A DNA stretch of 64,000 nucleotides from Phycisphaerae bacterium (lineage in GTDB: Bacteria > Planctomycetota > Phycisphaerae > Phycisphaerales > UBA1924): the NCBI GenBank assembly GCA_016793805.1, contig JAEUIZ010000055.1, positions 1-64,000 on the forward strand, given 5' to 3'. Positions within the stretch are counted from its first letter, which is position 1. Each line of letters begins with the position of its first letter. The position numbers and the translations under genes are program-made. Below, in pieces: positions 26,695 to 34,649 of the stretch. The notes beneath the pieces are model-generated. The model had not been told where the DNA came from and did not search any database. It saw only the letters and a list, made by a program, of their open reading frames with translations.

Positions 26695-26988
26695 TTACCA
26701 GCGACGACGCTGCCCGCCGCCGCCACCGCCGCCACCACCACCGGCGGCGCGAGGCTTGGCCTCGTTGACGGTGAGGTCGCGGCCGTCGACGTTCTTGCCG
26801 TTGAGGGCGGCCATCGCGGCCCGGGCGTGATCGTCGTTGGCGAACTCGACGAACCCGAACCCGCGGGGGCGGCCGGTCTCACGATCGGTCACGAGCGAGG
26901 CCGAGGTGACATCGCCGTGGGCCGCGAAGAGGTCGCGGAGTTGAGACTCGGAAGTGCTGAACGAGAGGTTACCAACATAGAGTTTCAT
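26695..26988 (-). CDS. RRM-type RNA-binding protein
   Basis: 97 residues from the ATG at 26988. A single RNA-recognition motif with RNP2 LYVGNL and RNP1 RGFGFVEF is followed by a Gly-rich tail of about ten glycines and QRRRW. Small RRM-plus-Gly proteins in bacteria are cold- or stress-related RNA chaperones, so a role similar to the cold-shock protein at 2490 is possible. The frame is open upstream to 27114 without resemblance. Confidence 0.9.
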   Translation of the reverse strand: MKLYVGNLSFSTSESQLRDLFAAHGDVTSASLVTDRETGRPRGFGFVEFANDDHARAAMAALNGKNVDGRDLTVNEAKPRAAGGGGGGGGGGQRRRW

Positions 26989-27277
26989 GATGCTTCCACT
27001 GTGCCCGAGAGATCCTTTGACTTTGGCCGCTGCTTCGACTCGGGCGAATTGGAGCGTCGGGAGACCTGAGCGGACTCGACCGACGGGGCCGGGACCGAAA
27101 CAGAGATCAAGCAAACCATAGGCGGGCGAACCCGGCGAGTCAATCCAGGCAACCTACGGGGTTCGGGGGCGCTCCGGTCGGGGGCGAACTCCCTGACCAC
27201 CTTCGTGTCCTCGCGACAGGTGTGCGGTGGCAGTACGTCAGGATCGGGCTCTATAGTGCGCGCAGCAAGGAAACGCG

Positions 27278-27676
27278 ATGCACCTCCGACACTCCGACCA
27301 CGACCACGGCCCGCCGACGGTGCCCGTCAAGTACATCCTCGAAGACCCGCAGGGCCTGACCGGGACGGACAAGGCCGAGCACGAGGTTCTCGCGGCCAAG
27401 GGCGAGCACCTGCTGGAGGTGGCGATCGAGCACGGGATCAACATCGAGCACGCGTGCGGGGGCGTGTGCGCGTGCTCGACGTGCCACGTGTACGTCGAGC
27501 AGGGGATGACGAGCGTGTGCGAGTCGACCGAGGCCGAGGACGACCGCGTAGAGGAGGCCCCCGGCTTGCGCCGCGACAGCCGGTTGTCGTGCCAATGCGT
27601 GGTCACGGGCGACGGCCCGATCGTGGTGCGGGTGCCGGCATGGAACCGCAACGCGGTGAAGGAAGTGCCGCACTGA
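27278..27676 (+). CDS. fdx: 2Fe-2S ferredoxin, Isc/adrenodoxin type
   Basis: 132 residues. Cys60, Cys66, Cys69 and Cys105 form the C-x5-C-x2-C...C cluster ligands in CGGVCACSTC and SRLSCQC, the Isc-ferredoxin pattern, with extra cysteines at 64 and 107. It supplies electrons for iron-sulfur cluster assembly on the scaffold. An N-terminal HSDHDHGPP stretch is unusual. AAGGA precedes the ATG and iscX follows 27 bases on, as in the isc operons of proteobacteria. Confidence 0.92.
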   Translation: MHLRHSDHDHGPPTVPVKYILEDPQGLTGTDKAEHEVLAAKGEHLLEVAIEHGINIEHACGGVCACSTCHVYVEQGMTSVCESTEAEDDRVEEAPGLRRDSRLSCQCVVTGDGPIVVRVPAWNRNAVKEVPH

Positions 27677-27703
27677 ACCCCCGCGCACGCGGGGAGCGTC
27701 GCC

Positions 27704-27934
27704 ATGCCTCCTTCCTTCCACTGGCTCGATGTTCGGCTGATCGGCGAGTTGCTCGCGGAGCACCATCCCGACGTTGATCCGCTGCGCGTCCGCTTTGTCG
27801 ATCTGCGGCGGATGGTCGAGGCGCTGCCCGGCTTCAAGGAGGAACCGGGGCATCCGGTCAACGAGCGCATCCTCGAGGAGATCCAGCGGCACTGGATCGA
27901 GGAGCGCGAGGACCTGGCGCGCGACGACGAGTAG
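27704..27934 (+). CDS. iscX: Fe-S assembly protein IscX
   Basis: 76 residues. The sequence FHWLDVRLIGELLAEHHPD and FVDLRRMVEALPGF, plus the acidic C-terminus (EEIQRHWIEERED), matches IscX (YfhJ), a small acidic protein that binds IscS and iron and modulates cluster assembly. Next to fdx, but no iscS, iscU, hscA or hscB is in the window. Confidence 0.9.
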   Translation: MPPSFHWLDVRLIGELLAEHHPDVDPLRVRFVDLRRMVEALPGFKEEPGHPVNERILEEIQRHWIEEREDLARDDE

Positions 27935-27971
27935 CCGCCGGCGAGACTCACCGCGGCGTGCGCGCATGAAA

Positions 27972-28001
27972 CCGGCCCGGGCAAGTGGTCACCCGAGCCG
28001 G
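27972..28001. terminator. Hairpin between convergent genes (candidate terminator)
   Basis: Ten-base arms CCGGCCCGGG and CCCGAGCCGG pair with one mismatch around a ten-base loop. It lies between iscX and the convergent propeller gene. No U tract follows, so termination efficiency is uncertain. Confidence 0.4.
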
Positions 28002-28090
28002 GACATGGAATCGGCCGTTCCCTGCACGCTCGGCGACGGACGGAGAGCGTTCCGCGACCGCCGAGGCCCGCGAGCGGCGGAGGATCGCCG

Positions 28091-29041
28091 CTACGGGCAG
28101 CCGGCCGAGTACGCCTGCTGGAACGCGATGTAGTCGTTGATGTTGAGGAGCCCCTCGCCGGTGAGGTCGGCACGCATCTCGCCCGCCTGGAACGCGTTGT
28201 TGAACACGATGAAGTCAAGGACGTTGAGGGTCCCGCTCCCGTCAAAGTCGGCCGGGCACGGCACGGTCACGAGCGTCATCGCCAGGATGTCCGTGGGGAT
28301 CGAGACGGTCCCGAGCACCGCGCCGGTGATCGGGTTCACGCGGCGGACGTTCCCGCTCGTGGACGAGAGCAGGAGCGAGCCGGCGTTGGCCACCACGCCC
28401 GTCTGGCCCTCGGCGACGTGGAACGTCCCGTAGTACGCGCCGGTCACGTCGTTGACGCGATAGACGGTGCCCCCGATGGTGCCGAGGATGAGTTCGCCGT
28501 TGGCCGCGGCCATCGAGTCCACCTGGCCCCCGCAGACCGTCAGGAGCGTGAACGTGCCCGAGGCGGTGCCGGTCTTGTAGACGAAGGTGGAGAGCCCGCC
28601 GACGTAGAGCGTCGAGCCCTTGACGGCCATGGCGGACACGTCGGAGGTGCCCGGCAGGGTCCGCGTGCCGACGATCTGGCCGGTGGTGGTGTCGAGTCGG
28701 CGGATGGTGCGGTCGGCGGATCCCACGAGCACGATCTTGCCGTCGACGGCGAGGGCCGTGACGTCCCCGCCGATCGGGAACCACTGCGTGACGGCGCGGA
28801 GCGTGGTGTCGTACATGAGCACGTTCCCGAACCCGTCGGCCATGACGAGGTTCGAGCCGAACGCCGCGAGCGCCCGGATCTGCGTGCAACTGGTCCCGAG
28901 GTTGGTCGCCTGGCCCGTGGTCGGGTCCAACTTGTACAGGAAGCCCGTGTTACCACCGACGTACACGTTGTCGGCGGCGTGAGCGGACGTGGCGAGCCCG
29001 GTAAGGGCGAGCAGGGCGGAAACGGCGAGGATCCTTCGCAT
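28091..29041 (-). CDS. Exported PQQ-like beta-propeller protein with dockerin-like tail
   Basis: 316 residues from the ATG at 29041 (signal peptide MRRILAVSALLALTGLATS AHA). Six or so repeats of about 40 residues of the type NVYVGGNTGFLYKLDPTTGQ indicate an outer-surface beta-propeller. The last 60 residues are a dockerin-like pair, ADFDGSGTLNVLDF and GEGLLNINDYIAFQ, with the terminal AGCP found in other genes here. Convergent with iscX, with 156 bases between. No enzyme activity can be assigned. Confidence 0.8.
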   Translation of the reverse strand: MRRILAVSALLALTGLATSAHAADNVYVGGNTGFLYKLDPTTGQATNLGTSCTQIRALAAFGSNLVMADGFGNVLMYDTTLRAVTQWFPIGGDVTALAVDGKIVLVGSADRTIRRLDTTTGQIVGTRTLPGTSDVSAMAVKGSTLYVGGLSTFVYKTGTASGTFTLLTVCGGQVDSMAAANGELILGTIGGTVYRVNDVTGAYYGTFHVAEGQTGVVANAGSLLLSSTSGNVRRVNPITGAVLGTVSIPTDILAMTLVTVPCPADFDGSGTLNVLDFIVFNNAFQAGEMRADLTGEGLLNINDYIAFQQAYSAGCP

Positions 29042-29135
29042 CGGTGGCTCCTTTGGATCGTGCGTGCGTCGTCGCGGCCCGCTGTGGGCCGGCTTCGACA
29101 CCATTCTGCATCACGATCCCCCGGGCTCAATCCCT

Positions 29136-29819
29136 CTAATCCGTGGGGCGCGGCGGGTGGATCACCAGCACCTGATCCAGCGGCTTTCGATGGATGTCCG
29201 GGACCATGCAGTCCTCGGCCGGATACCCCACGGGGACTAGCACGAATGGTCGCTCATGCTCCGGCCTCTTCAGCACCCGCGACAGGAAGGCCATCGGGCT
29301 GGGCGTGTGCGTGAGGGCCACGAGCCCGGCGTGATGGATCGCCGCCAGCAGCAGCCCGACGGCCATGCCGACGGATTCGTTGGCGTAGTAGACCTGCCCG
29401 CTGCGGCCGCTGGAGTCGGGGTCGGTGCGCGTCAACTTGAACACCACGATGAGCCAGGGCGCGATCTCGAGGAACGGCTTCTCGGGCCCGGTCTGGAGCG
29501 GCGCGAGGTCCGCGAGCCACTCCGGGTTCGCCCGCCGCTCGTACAACTCGCGCTCCTCGGCCTCGGCCGCGACGCGGATCTCCCGCTTCAGCGCCTGGTC
29601 GGCCACCGCGACGAAGCGCCACGGCTGCTTGTTCGCCCCCGATGGCGCCGTACCCGCCGCGAGCACCACCTGCCGGATCGTCTCCTCCGACACGGGACGG
29701 TCGGAGAAGAACCGGACCGAGCGGCGCTGGCGCATCCGCTCATAAAACGCGCGCGCGGCGGCCTCCGGTGGCTGGCTCACGGCCATCGGGCGGTATGGGA
29801 TCTGCGGATACTCGGGCAT
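29136..29819 (-). CDS. Nitroreductase-family flavoprotein, iodotyrosine-deiodinase-like
   Basis: 227 residues, ATG at 29819. The N-terminal RRSVRFFSDRPV and APSGANKQPWRFVAV are nitroreductase FMN-binding motifs. The interior LQTGPEKPFLEIAPW, YYANESVGMAVGLLLAAIHH and the end PVGYPAEDCMVPDIHRKPLD track iodotyrosine deiodinase (IYD) closely, including the C-terminal KPLDQ. Whether it dehalogenates halotyrosines or reduces another substrate is unknown. It probably acts as a dimer with FMN. No ribosome-binding site is clear; a longer start at 29858 is possible. Confidence 0.8.
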   Translation of the reverse strand: MPEYPQIPYRPMAVSQPPEAAARAFYERMRQRRSVRFFSDRPVSEETIRQVVLAAGTAPSGANKQPWRFVAVADQALKREIRVAAEAEERELYERRANPEWLADLAPLQTGPEKPFLEIAPWLIVVFKLTRTDPDSSGRSGQVYYANESVGMAVGLLLAAIHHAGLVALTHTPSPMAFLSRVLKRPEHERPFVLVPVGYPAEDCMVPDIHRKPLDQVLVIHPPRPTD

Positions 29820-29887
29820 GCGCGTCGCCGCGCTCGCGGCGGCGGACCAGTCTACCACTCCGAACGTCGCCCGTCGCCCGGAGCAGC

Positions 29888-30490
29888 CTACGGCCGATCT
29901 GGTGCGGGCGTCGCGCCGGGGGTTCCCTCGCCCGCCGACGTGACCGCTTGCTCCGGGGGCTTCCCGTTCCCGCCCTCAGGGGCCGGCAGCGGCACGGCCT
30001 TGGGCGCGATCGTGCAATAGATCGAACTCAGGTTCGTCCGGTTGATCCGGTTGTACAGCGACAAGGCCGCCTGGTCGTTGATCATCATCGGCACCCGCGC
30101 CCGGACCACGCCCTGGTACGGGTTGTACCAGAAACTCGCGTGCCGCCCGTCGATCGTCATGCGGACCATCGGGTCGCGCAGGTCCGACTCCTCCTCGGTC
30201 GCCACCTCGACCCACGGGCGATCGGGGCTGACGAGTTCGTTCCGGGGCGGGTTGGACTCGAACCAGGTGGGATCGACGGTGACGGGCCAGCCGCGCTGGT
30301 TGGTCGCGCCCTCGTTCGACGCCGCGTGCAGGCTCAGGACCTGCTCGAATCGCCGGACGTTGGCCGCGACGCTCTGCTTTTTCTGCTCGTCCGCGAGCCG
30401 GGTGAGCCACCAGTCGCCCAGCCAGGCGGCGAACCCCACGCCCGCCAACACCGCCACCACGTCCACCGTTCGTCGCAGTTGGCTTGCCAT
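29888..30490 (-). CDS. Membrane-anchored protein of unknown function
   Basis: 200 residues from the ATG at 30490. A single N-terminal hydrophobic segment (VDVVAVLAGVGFAAWLGDW) is followed by an extracytoplasmic domain with short helices (NVRRFEQVLSLHAASN) and then HASFWYNPYQGVVRARVPMM. The C-terminal 30 residues are Pro/Gly/Ala-rich. I do not recognise the family. It is divergent from the M16-like gene, 138 bases apart. Confidence 0.65.
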   Translation of the reverse strand: MASQLRRTVDVVAVLAGVGFAAWLGDWWLTRLADEQKKQSVAANVRRFEQVLSLHAASNEGATNQRGWPVTVDPTWFESNPPRNELVSPDRPWVEVATEEESDLRDPMVRMTIDGRHASFWYNPYQGVVRARVPMMINDQAALSLYNRINRTNLSSIYCTIAPKAVPLPAPEGGNGKPPEQAVTSAGEGTPGATPAPDRP

Positions 30491-30628
30491 GGGAGTCCCT
30501 CGCGGGATATGTCGGCCGATCCGACACGCGAGGCTCGCCGGCACCCCGTCGGGACCGCTCGCCCGTCCGCGTGTAGCGGTCGCGCCGCGCCGCGTGCCTT
30601 ATCGGCCCCGAGTACACTCGTCCCGACT

Positions 30629-31870
30629 ATGGAACGAATCGCCACACGGACGCTGGCCTGCGGGATGCCGCTCATCGTCGAGACCATGCCCGGCGTGCGC
30701 TCGGCCGCGCTGTCGTGGCTGGTCCCTGCGGGGACGGCCACGCAGCCCGCAGACCGCGAGGGCCTAACCGCGATGCACCTGGAGATGCTGCACCGCGGGG
30801 CGGGGGCGTTGGATTCCCGCGTCCAGGCCGACGCGTTCGACCGTGCGGGCGCCTCGCGCGGCGCCGACGCGGGGAGTTACCACGTACGCGTGAGCGCGAC
30901 GACGATCGGCGATCGCCTGGGCGACGCGCTCCCGCTGCTGGTGGACATGGTCCTGAGGCCGCGGTTCGACGAGTCCTCGATCGAGCCGGCGCGCGACCTG
31001 GCGATGCAGGCGATCGAGTCCCTCGCCGACAATCCGCAGGAGCGGGCCGCCATCGCCGCCCGCGCCCGGCACCTCCCCGCGCCGCTCAATCGCTCCTCGC
31101 TGGGAACCGAAGCGGGGCTCGCCGCGCTCACGAGGGAGGAGATCGCCCAGGCATGGTCGTGTCGCGCCAAGCCTGTTGGTTCGATCCTCGCCATCGCGGG
31201 GGCCGTCGATCCCGACGCCGTCGCGCGCCAACTCGACTCGCTGCTGGCGGGCTGGACGGGCCAAGCGGCCGACCCCGCGCCCGCGTCCCGTCCGGCGCGC
31301 GGGTATGCCCACGAGCCCGACCAGAGCAACCAGGTGCAGATCATCCTCATGCATGACGCGCCCGCGGAGCCGCACCCCGACTCGATCCTCGAGAAAGTCG
31401 CCGTCTCCGTGCTCTCGGGCGGCATGTCGGGTCGTCTGTTCACCGAGGTGCGCGAGAAGCGCGGGCTGTGCTACTCGGTCTCCGCCTCCTACTCCTCGGC
31501 CAAGACGTTCGGGGCGGTGGTCGCCTATGTCGGCACCGGTCCCGACCGCGCCCAGGAGTCGCTCGACGTGCTGCACGCCGAACTGCAGCGGCTGAACTCT
31601 CCCGGCGGCGCCGTAACCCGCGACGAGTTCGATCGCACCATGGTCGGGATGAAGTCGCGTCTGGTCTTCGCCGGCGAGTCCACTGCCGCCCGCGCCGCGT
31701 CGCTGGCTTCCGACATGCATCGCCTGGGTCGGCCTCGGTCGCTCGCCGAGCTCGCGGCCCAACTCGATGCCGTCACCCTCGACTCGCTCAATGCCTACCT
31801 GGCGCGTCGATCGTTGGGGACGCTGACCATCCAGACGCTGGGCCCGAACCTCTTGCGACCGCCGGGCTGA
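30629..31870 (+). CDS. M16 (insulinase) family homologue lacking the zinc-binding motif
   Basis: 413 residues, ATG at 30629. The M16 fold is clear: a C-terminal half with GGMSGRLFTEVREKRGLCYS and the conserved R/Y region. The HxxEH zinc motif of active members, expected in the GL...HMLF segment near residue 48, is replaced: the aligned line reads GLTAMHLEMLHRGA, so the positions of both His and the Glu of HxxEH carry Ala, Leu and Glu. It is therefore a probable non-peptidase subunit, like the core or beta proteins of bc1 complexes and M16B heterodimers. No active M16 gene is next to it. TACACT lies 10 bases before the ATG. Confidence 0.82.
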   Translation: MERIATRTLACGMPLIVETMPGVRSAALSWLVPAGTATQPADREGLTAMHLEMLHRGAGALDSRVQADAFDRAGASRGADAGSYHVRVSATTIGDRLGDALPLLVDMVLRPRFDESSIEPARDLAMQAIESLADNPQERAAIAARARHLPAPLNRSSLGTEAGLAALTREEIAQAWSCRAKPVGSILAIAGAVDPDAVARQLDSLLAGWTGQAADPAPASRPARGYAHEPDQSNQVQIILMHDAPAEPHPDSILEKVAVSVLSGGMSGRLFTEVREKRGLCYSVSASYSSAKTFGAVVAYVGTGPDRAQESLDVLHAELQRLNSPGGAVTRDEFDRTMVGMKSRLVFAGESTAARAASLASDMHRLGRPRSLAELAAQLDAVTLDSLNAYLARRSLGTLTIQTLGPNLLRPPG

Positions 31871-32010
31871 GGCTCACGCCCCGATCTCGGACCTCCGCCT
31901 CGGACAGCGCGGAACCCGGTCGGGTAGACTGCGAATAGGCGACATCGGGCCGGGCTCCCTTCCTGCGATCTCGCGGGCCGGCTCGGGGTCAGGACTCAAG
32001 CGGAGAGAAC

Positions 32011-34362
32011 ATGAAATCGTCCCACTTGGCCCTCGCTGCCGGGCTTGCCGCGTCGTTCCTTCCCATTGCCGCGGCCCTCGCGCAGCATCAGCACACGCCC
32101 CGCCGGAACGACGGCGACGCGATCGTGCCCGATGGCGAGGGTTGTGGCAAGGCGCTGGCCGCCCAGCGAGCGTTCGAGGCTCGCACCCAGCCGCACGAGG
32201 ACCCCGTGGGCTTCTGCATGGCCTGCGACGCCGAGGCCGACACCGATGTTCTGCACTGCGACCTCGACATCGAGATCATCCCCGCCACCTCCACCATCGC
32301 CGGGTCCAATACCTTCACGATCAAGAGCAACATCAACGGGCTCACGTCCTTCACCTTCCGCCTCCGCAACCAGTTCGTGATCTCCGCCGCCACCATCAAC
32401 GGCTCGGCGCCCGCGATCGTCGCCACCCCCACCACCACGACGCGAATCGCCACGCTCGACCGCGCGTACGACGCCGGCGAGATCTTCACGCTCCGCATCG
32501 ACTACTCCGGCGTGCCCGTCTCGGCCGGCTCGTTCGGCTCGGTCGCCTTCACCACGCAGAACGGGCAGCCCCTCTTCCAGACCCTCAGCGAGCCGTACTA
32601 CGCCTACACCTGGTGGCCCTGCAAGGACGGGGACGTGGCCACCGTGGGCGACAACTCCGACAAGTTCACCGCCACGGTCGCGATCACCGCGCCGGATCCG
32701 ATCAAGGCCGTCTCCAACGGCCTGTTGCAGGGCGCCGATCCGCTCACGGGCTCGCGCACGAAGTACCGCTGGGCCACCAACTACCCGCTGACGACCTACC
32801 TCATCTTCGTCGGCGCGACGAACTACACCCAGTGGCAGCAGACGTACACCTACCCCCTCTCCGGCGGGAGCAACGGGACCATGCCCGTCCATTTCTCGGT
32901 CTATCCCGCCAACGACACCCCGAGCAACCGCGCCGCGTGGGAGGCCTGCCTCCAGATGCTCGCCACCTATCGCCCGATCTTCGGCGAGTACCCCTTCGTG
33001 AACGAGAAGTACGGCATCTACAACTTCAACTTCTCCGGGGGCGAGGAGCACCAGACCTACACCGGGCAGGGCACCTTCTCCGAGAGCGTCACCGCCCACG
33101 AACTCGGGCACCAGTGGTGGGGCGACAACGTCACCTGCAAGACCTGGCCCGACATCTGGCTCAACGAGGGCTTCGCCACCTATTCCGAGGCGCTCTGGCT
33201 CGAACGCAAACCGGGCTCCACGGGCCTGCCCGCCCTCCATGCTGCCATGGCCGCCCGCCGACCCACCCAGACCAGCGGGACCGTCTATCGCACCGACGTC
33301 TCCAGCGCCAGCACGATCTTCAGTTCCAACTACGCCTATCGCAAGGGCGCCTGGGTCCTCCACATGCTCCGCAAGATCGTCGGGGACGCCACCTTCTTCG
33401 ACATCCTCGCCGCCTACCGCGCCCAGTACCAGGACTCCGCCGCCACCACCAACGAGTTCGCCGCCGTCTGCTCGGCCGTCTATGGCCAGGACCTCTCGTG
33501 GTTCTTCCAGGAGTGGGTCTTCGAGGGCGGCGCCGTCGCCTACGCCTCCGGGTGGCAGACCGTGAACGTCGCCGGGCAGGACTACCTCCGCCTGCGCCTG
33601 CGGCAGACCCAGACCGCGACCTTCGGCGTCTTCCTCATGCCCGTGGACGTGCGCATCGACCTCGTCGGCGGCGGGTCGATCACCGCGACCGTCTGGAACG
33701 ACGCCCTGACCCAGTGGTTCCTCATCCCGATCCCCGCGCCCGCCTCGGGGATCGCCGTCGATGAGTTCAACTGGATCCTCGCCACCGCCAAGACGAGCGA
33801 GGCCTATGTCAACGGCCCGCCGAAACTCGTCGCCTCGTCCGTCACCCCGGGCCAGGCACTCGCCTCCGCGCCGCCCACCGTCGTCCTGACCTTCAGCGAG
33901 AGCGTGACCGCCTCCGCCGCTGACTTCGAACTCATCGGCCCGGGTGGGCCGGTCGCGCTGGGGCTGAACTACAACGCCGCATCCTTCGCCGCGACGCTCA
34001 CGCCTTCCGGTCCACTCTCGCCCGGCGCGTACACCCTCACGATCCGCGACTCGCTCCGCTCCGTCGCCGCCTCGGCGATGCTCGACGGCGAACTCGTTGG
34101 GCCGGCGTACTTCCCCTCGGGCAACGGGCAGCCCGGCGGCGCCGCGACGATCGCGTTCTCGATCGCCGGCACGACCTGCTACGCCAACTGCGACGGCTCC
34201 TCGTCCGCGCCCGTGCTCAACGTCAACGACTTCATCTGCTTCCAGAACCTCTTCGCCGCGGGCGACCCCGCCGCCAACTGCGACGCCAGCACGACGCCCC
34301 CGGTCCTCAACGTCAACGACTTCGTCTGCTTCAGCAACGCCTTCGCGGCGGGGTGTCCGTAG
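32011..34362 (+). CDS. Exported M1 family aminopeptidase with Ig-like domain and dockerin-like tail
   Basis: 783 residues with signal peptide ending AAALAQ. M1 zinc motif HELGH (363-367) with third ligand Glu386 (NEGFA), and a GGEEH segment near residue 350 in the place of the GxMEN exopeptidase signature. The C-terminal third has an Ig-like domain (about 600-700; LVASSVTPGQALASAPPT, VVLTFSESVTASAADFEL), then a 60-residue GC-type dockerin-like module (about 723-783) with C-x-x-N-C-D starts and LNVNDF cores, ending AAGCP. Likely works outside the cell as a zinc aminopeptidase, tethered by its tail. Confidence 0.92.
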   Translation: MKSSHLALAAGLAASFLPIAAALAQHQHTPRRNDGDAIVPDGEGCGKALAAQRAFEARTQPHEDPVGFCMACDAEADTDVLHCDLDIEIIPATSTIAGSNTFTIKSNINGLTSFTFRLRNQFVISAATINGSAPAIVATPTTTTRIATLDRAYDAGEIFTLRIDYSGVPVSAGSFGSVAFTTQNGQPLFQTLSEPYYAYTWWPCKDGDVATVGDNSDKFTATVAITAPDPIKAVSNGLLQGADPLTGSRTKYRWATNYPLTTYLIFVGATNYTQWQQTYTYPLSGGSNGTMPVHFSVYPANDTPSNRAAWEACLQMLATYRPIFGEYPFVNEKYGIYNFNFSGGEEHQTYTGQGTFSESVTAHELGHQWWGDNVTCKTWPDIWLNEGFATYSEALWLERKPGSTGLPALHAAMAARRPTQTSGTVYRTDVSSASTIFSSNYAYRKGAWVLHMLRKIVGDATFFDILAAYRAQYQDSAATTNEFAAVCSAVYGQDLSWFFQEWVFEGGAVAYASGWQTVNVAGQDYLRLRLRQTQTATFGVFLMPVDVRIDLVGGGSITATVWNDALTQWFLIPIPAPASGIAVDEFNWILATAKTSEAYVNGPPKLVASSVTPGQALASAPPTVVLTFSESVTASAADFELIGPGGPVALGLNYNAASFAATLTPSGPLSPGAYTLTIRDSLRSVAASAMLDGELVGPAYFPSGNGQPGGAATIAFSIAGTTCYANCDGSSSAPVLNVNDFICFQNLFAAGDPAANCDASTTPPVLNVNDFVCFSNAFAAGCP

Positions 34363-34402
34363 CGAGGTCGCGTTCGCCATCAGCCGTGATATGGGGGCGT
34401 CC

Positions 34403-34432
34403 CGCCCGTACCGCAATCCCGCGGTATGGGCG
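34403..34432. terminator. Hairpin after the M1 gene (candidate terminator)
   Basis: A 12-base stem (34403-34414 with 34421-34432, one G-U pair) closes a six-base loop. No U tract follows. Confidence 0.4.
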
Positions 34433-34456
34433 TCCCGTAGCCGCCCGAGTGGGAGG

Positions 34457-34484
34457 TTGACACGCCCTGGAGTTGTGGTAGGCT
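34457..34484 (+). promoter_or_regulatory. Promoter of the phase-variable RCC1-like gene
   Basis: TTGACA (34457-34462), a 16-base spacer and TAGGCT (34479-34484) lie about 80 bases before the ATG at 34566. This gives a leader that carries the AAGGAGG ribosome-binding site at 34554-34560. Confidence 0.6.
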
Positions 34485-34565
34485 GGGGCGCATGGAGGGA
34501 GGCGGAGGTGTAGGAGGCGTTCGCGTCGGGCCGAGGCCGCGGGAGAAACCGGCAAGGAGGTCGCG

Positions 34566-34649
34566 ATGAAGAGTTCACTCACTCACTCACTCACTCACTC
34601 ACTCACTCACTCACTCACTCACTCACTCGAGTGCTCGCGGTGGTGCTGA
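34566..34649 (+). other. ATG-initiated short frame reading into the tetranucleotide tract
   Basis: This ATG has the best ribosome-binding site in the region (AAGGAGG, five bases away) and codes for MKSS followed by LTHS repeats, then stops at TGA 34647-34649. It is out of frame with the RCC1-like protein that begins in the next few codons. It is most simply read as the true start of that protein, separated by a variable-length repeat, rather than as an independent peptide gene. Confidence 0.6.
34575..34628 (+). repeat. (ACTC)13 tetranucleotide repeat inside a gene start
   Basis: Two bases (TC) followed by thirteen uninterrupted ACTC units (34577-34628). No other tetranucleotide tract of comparable length was seen in the window. 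Units of four change the reading frame on each gain or loss, so the tract can switch the downstream gene on and off by slippage. Copy number could also be affected by sequencing or assembly. Confidence 0.95.

Noticed and set aside
28091..29041. Classifying the propeller as a PQQ-dependent dehydrogenase
   Set aside because: There is no Trp-docking motif or catalytic Asp and it is far shorter than such enzymes; only the fold is supported.
31996..34578. Long minus-strand open frame of 860 residues opposite the M1 aminopeptidase
   Set aside because: It mirrors the codon bias of the real gene, has a low-complexity Gly/Val/Glu composition, no start signal and no family resemblance; a shadow of the high-GC coding strand.
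34575..34628. Possible CRISPR array at the ACTC tract
   Set aside because: The unit is only four bases with no spacers; it is a simple-sequence repeat.
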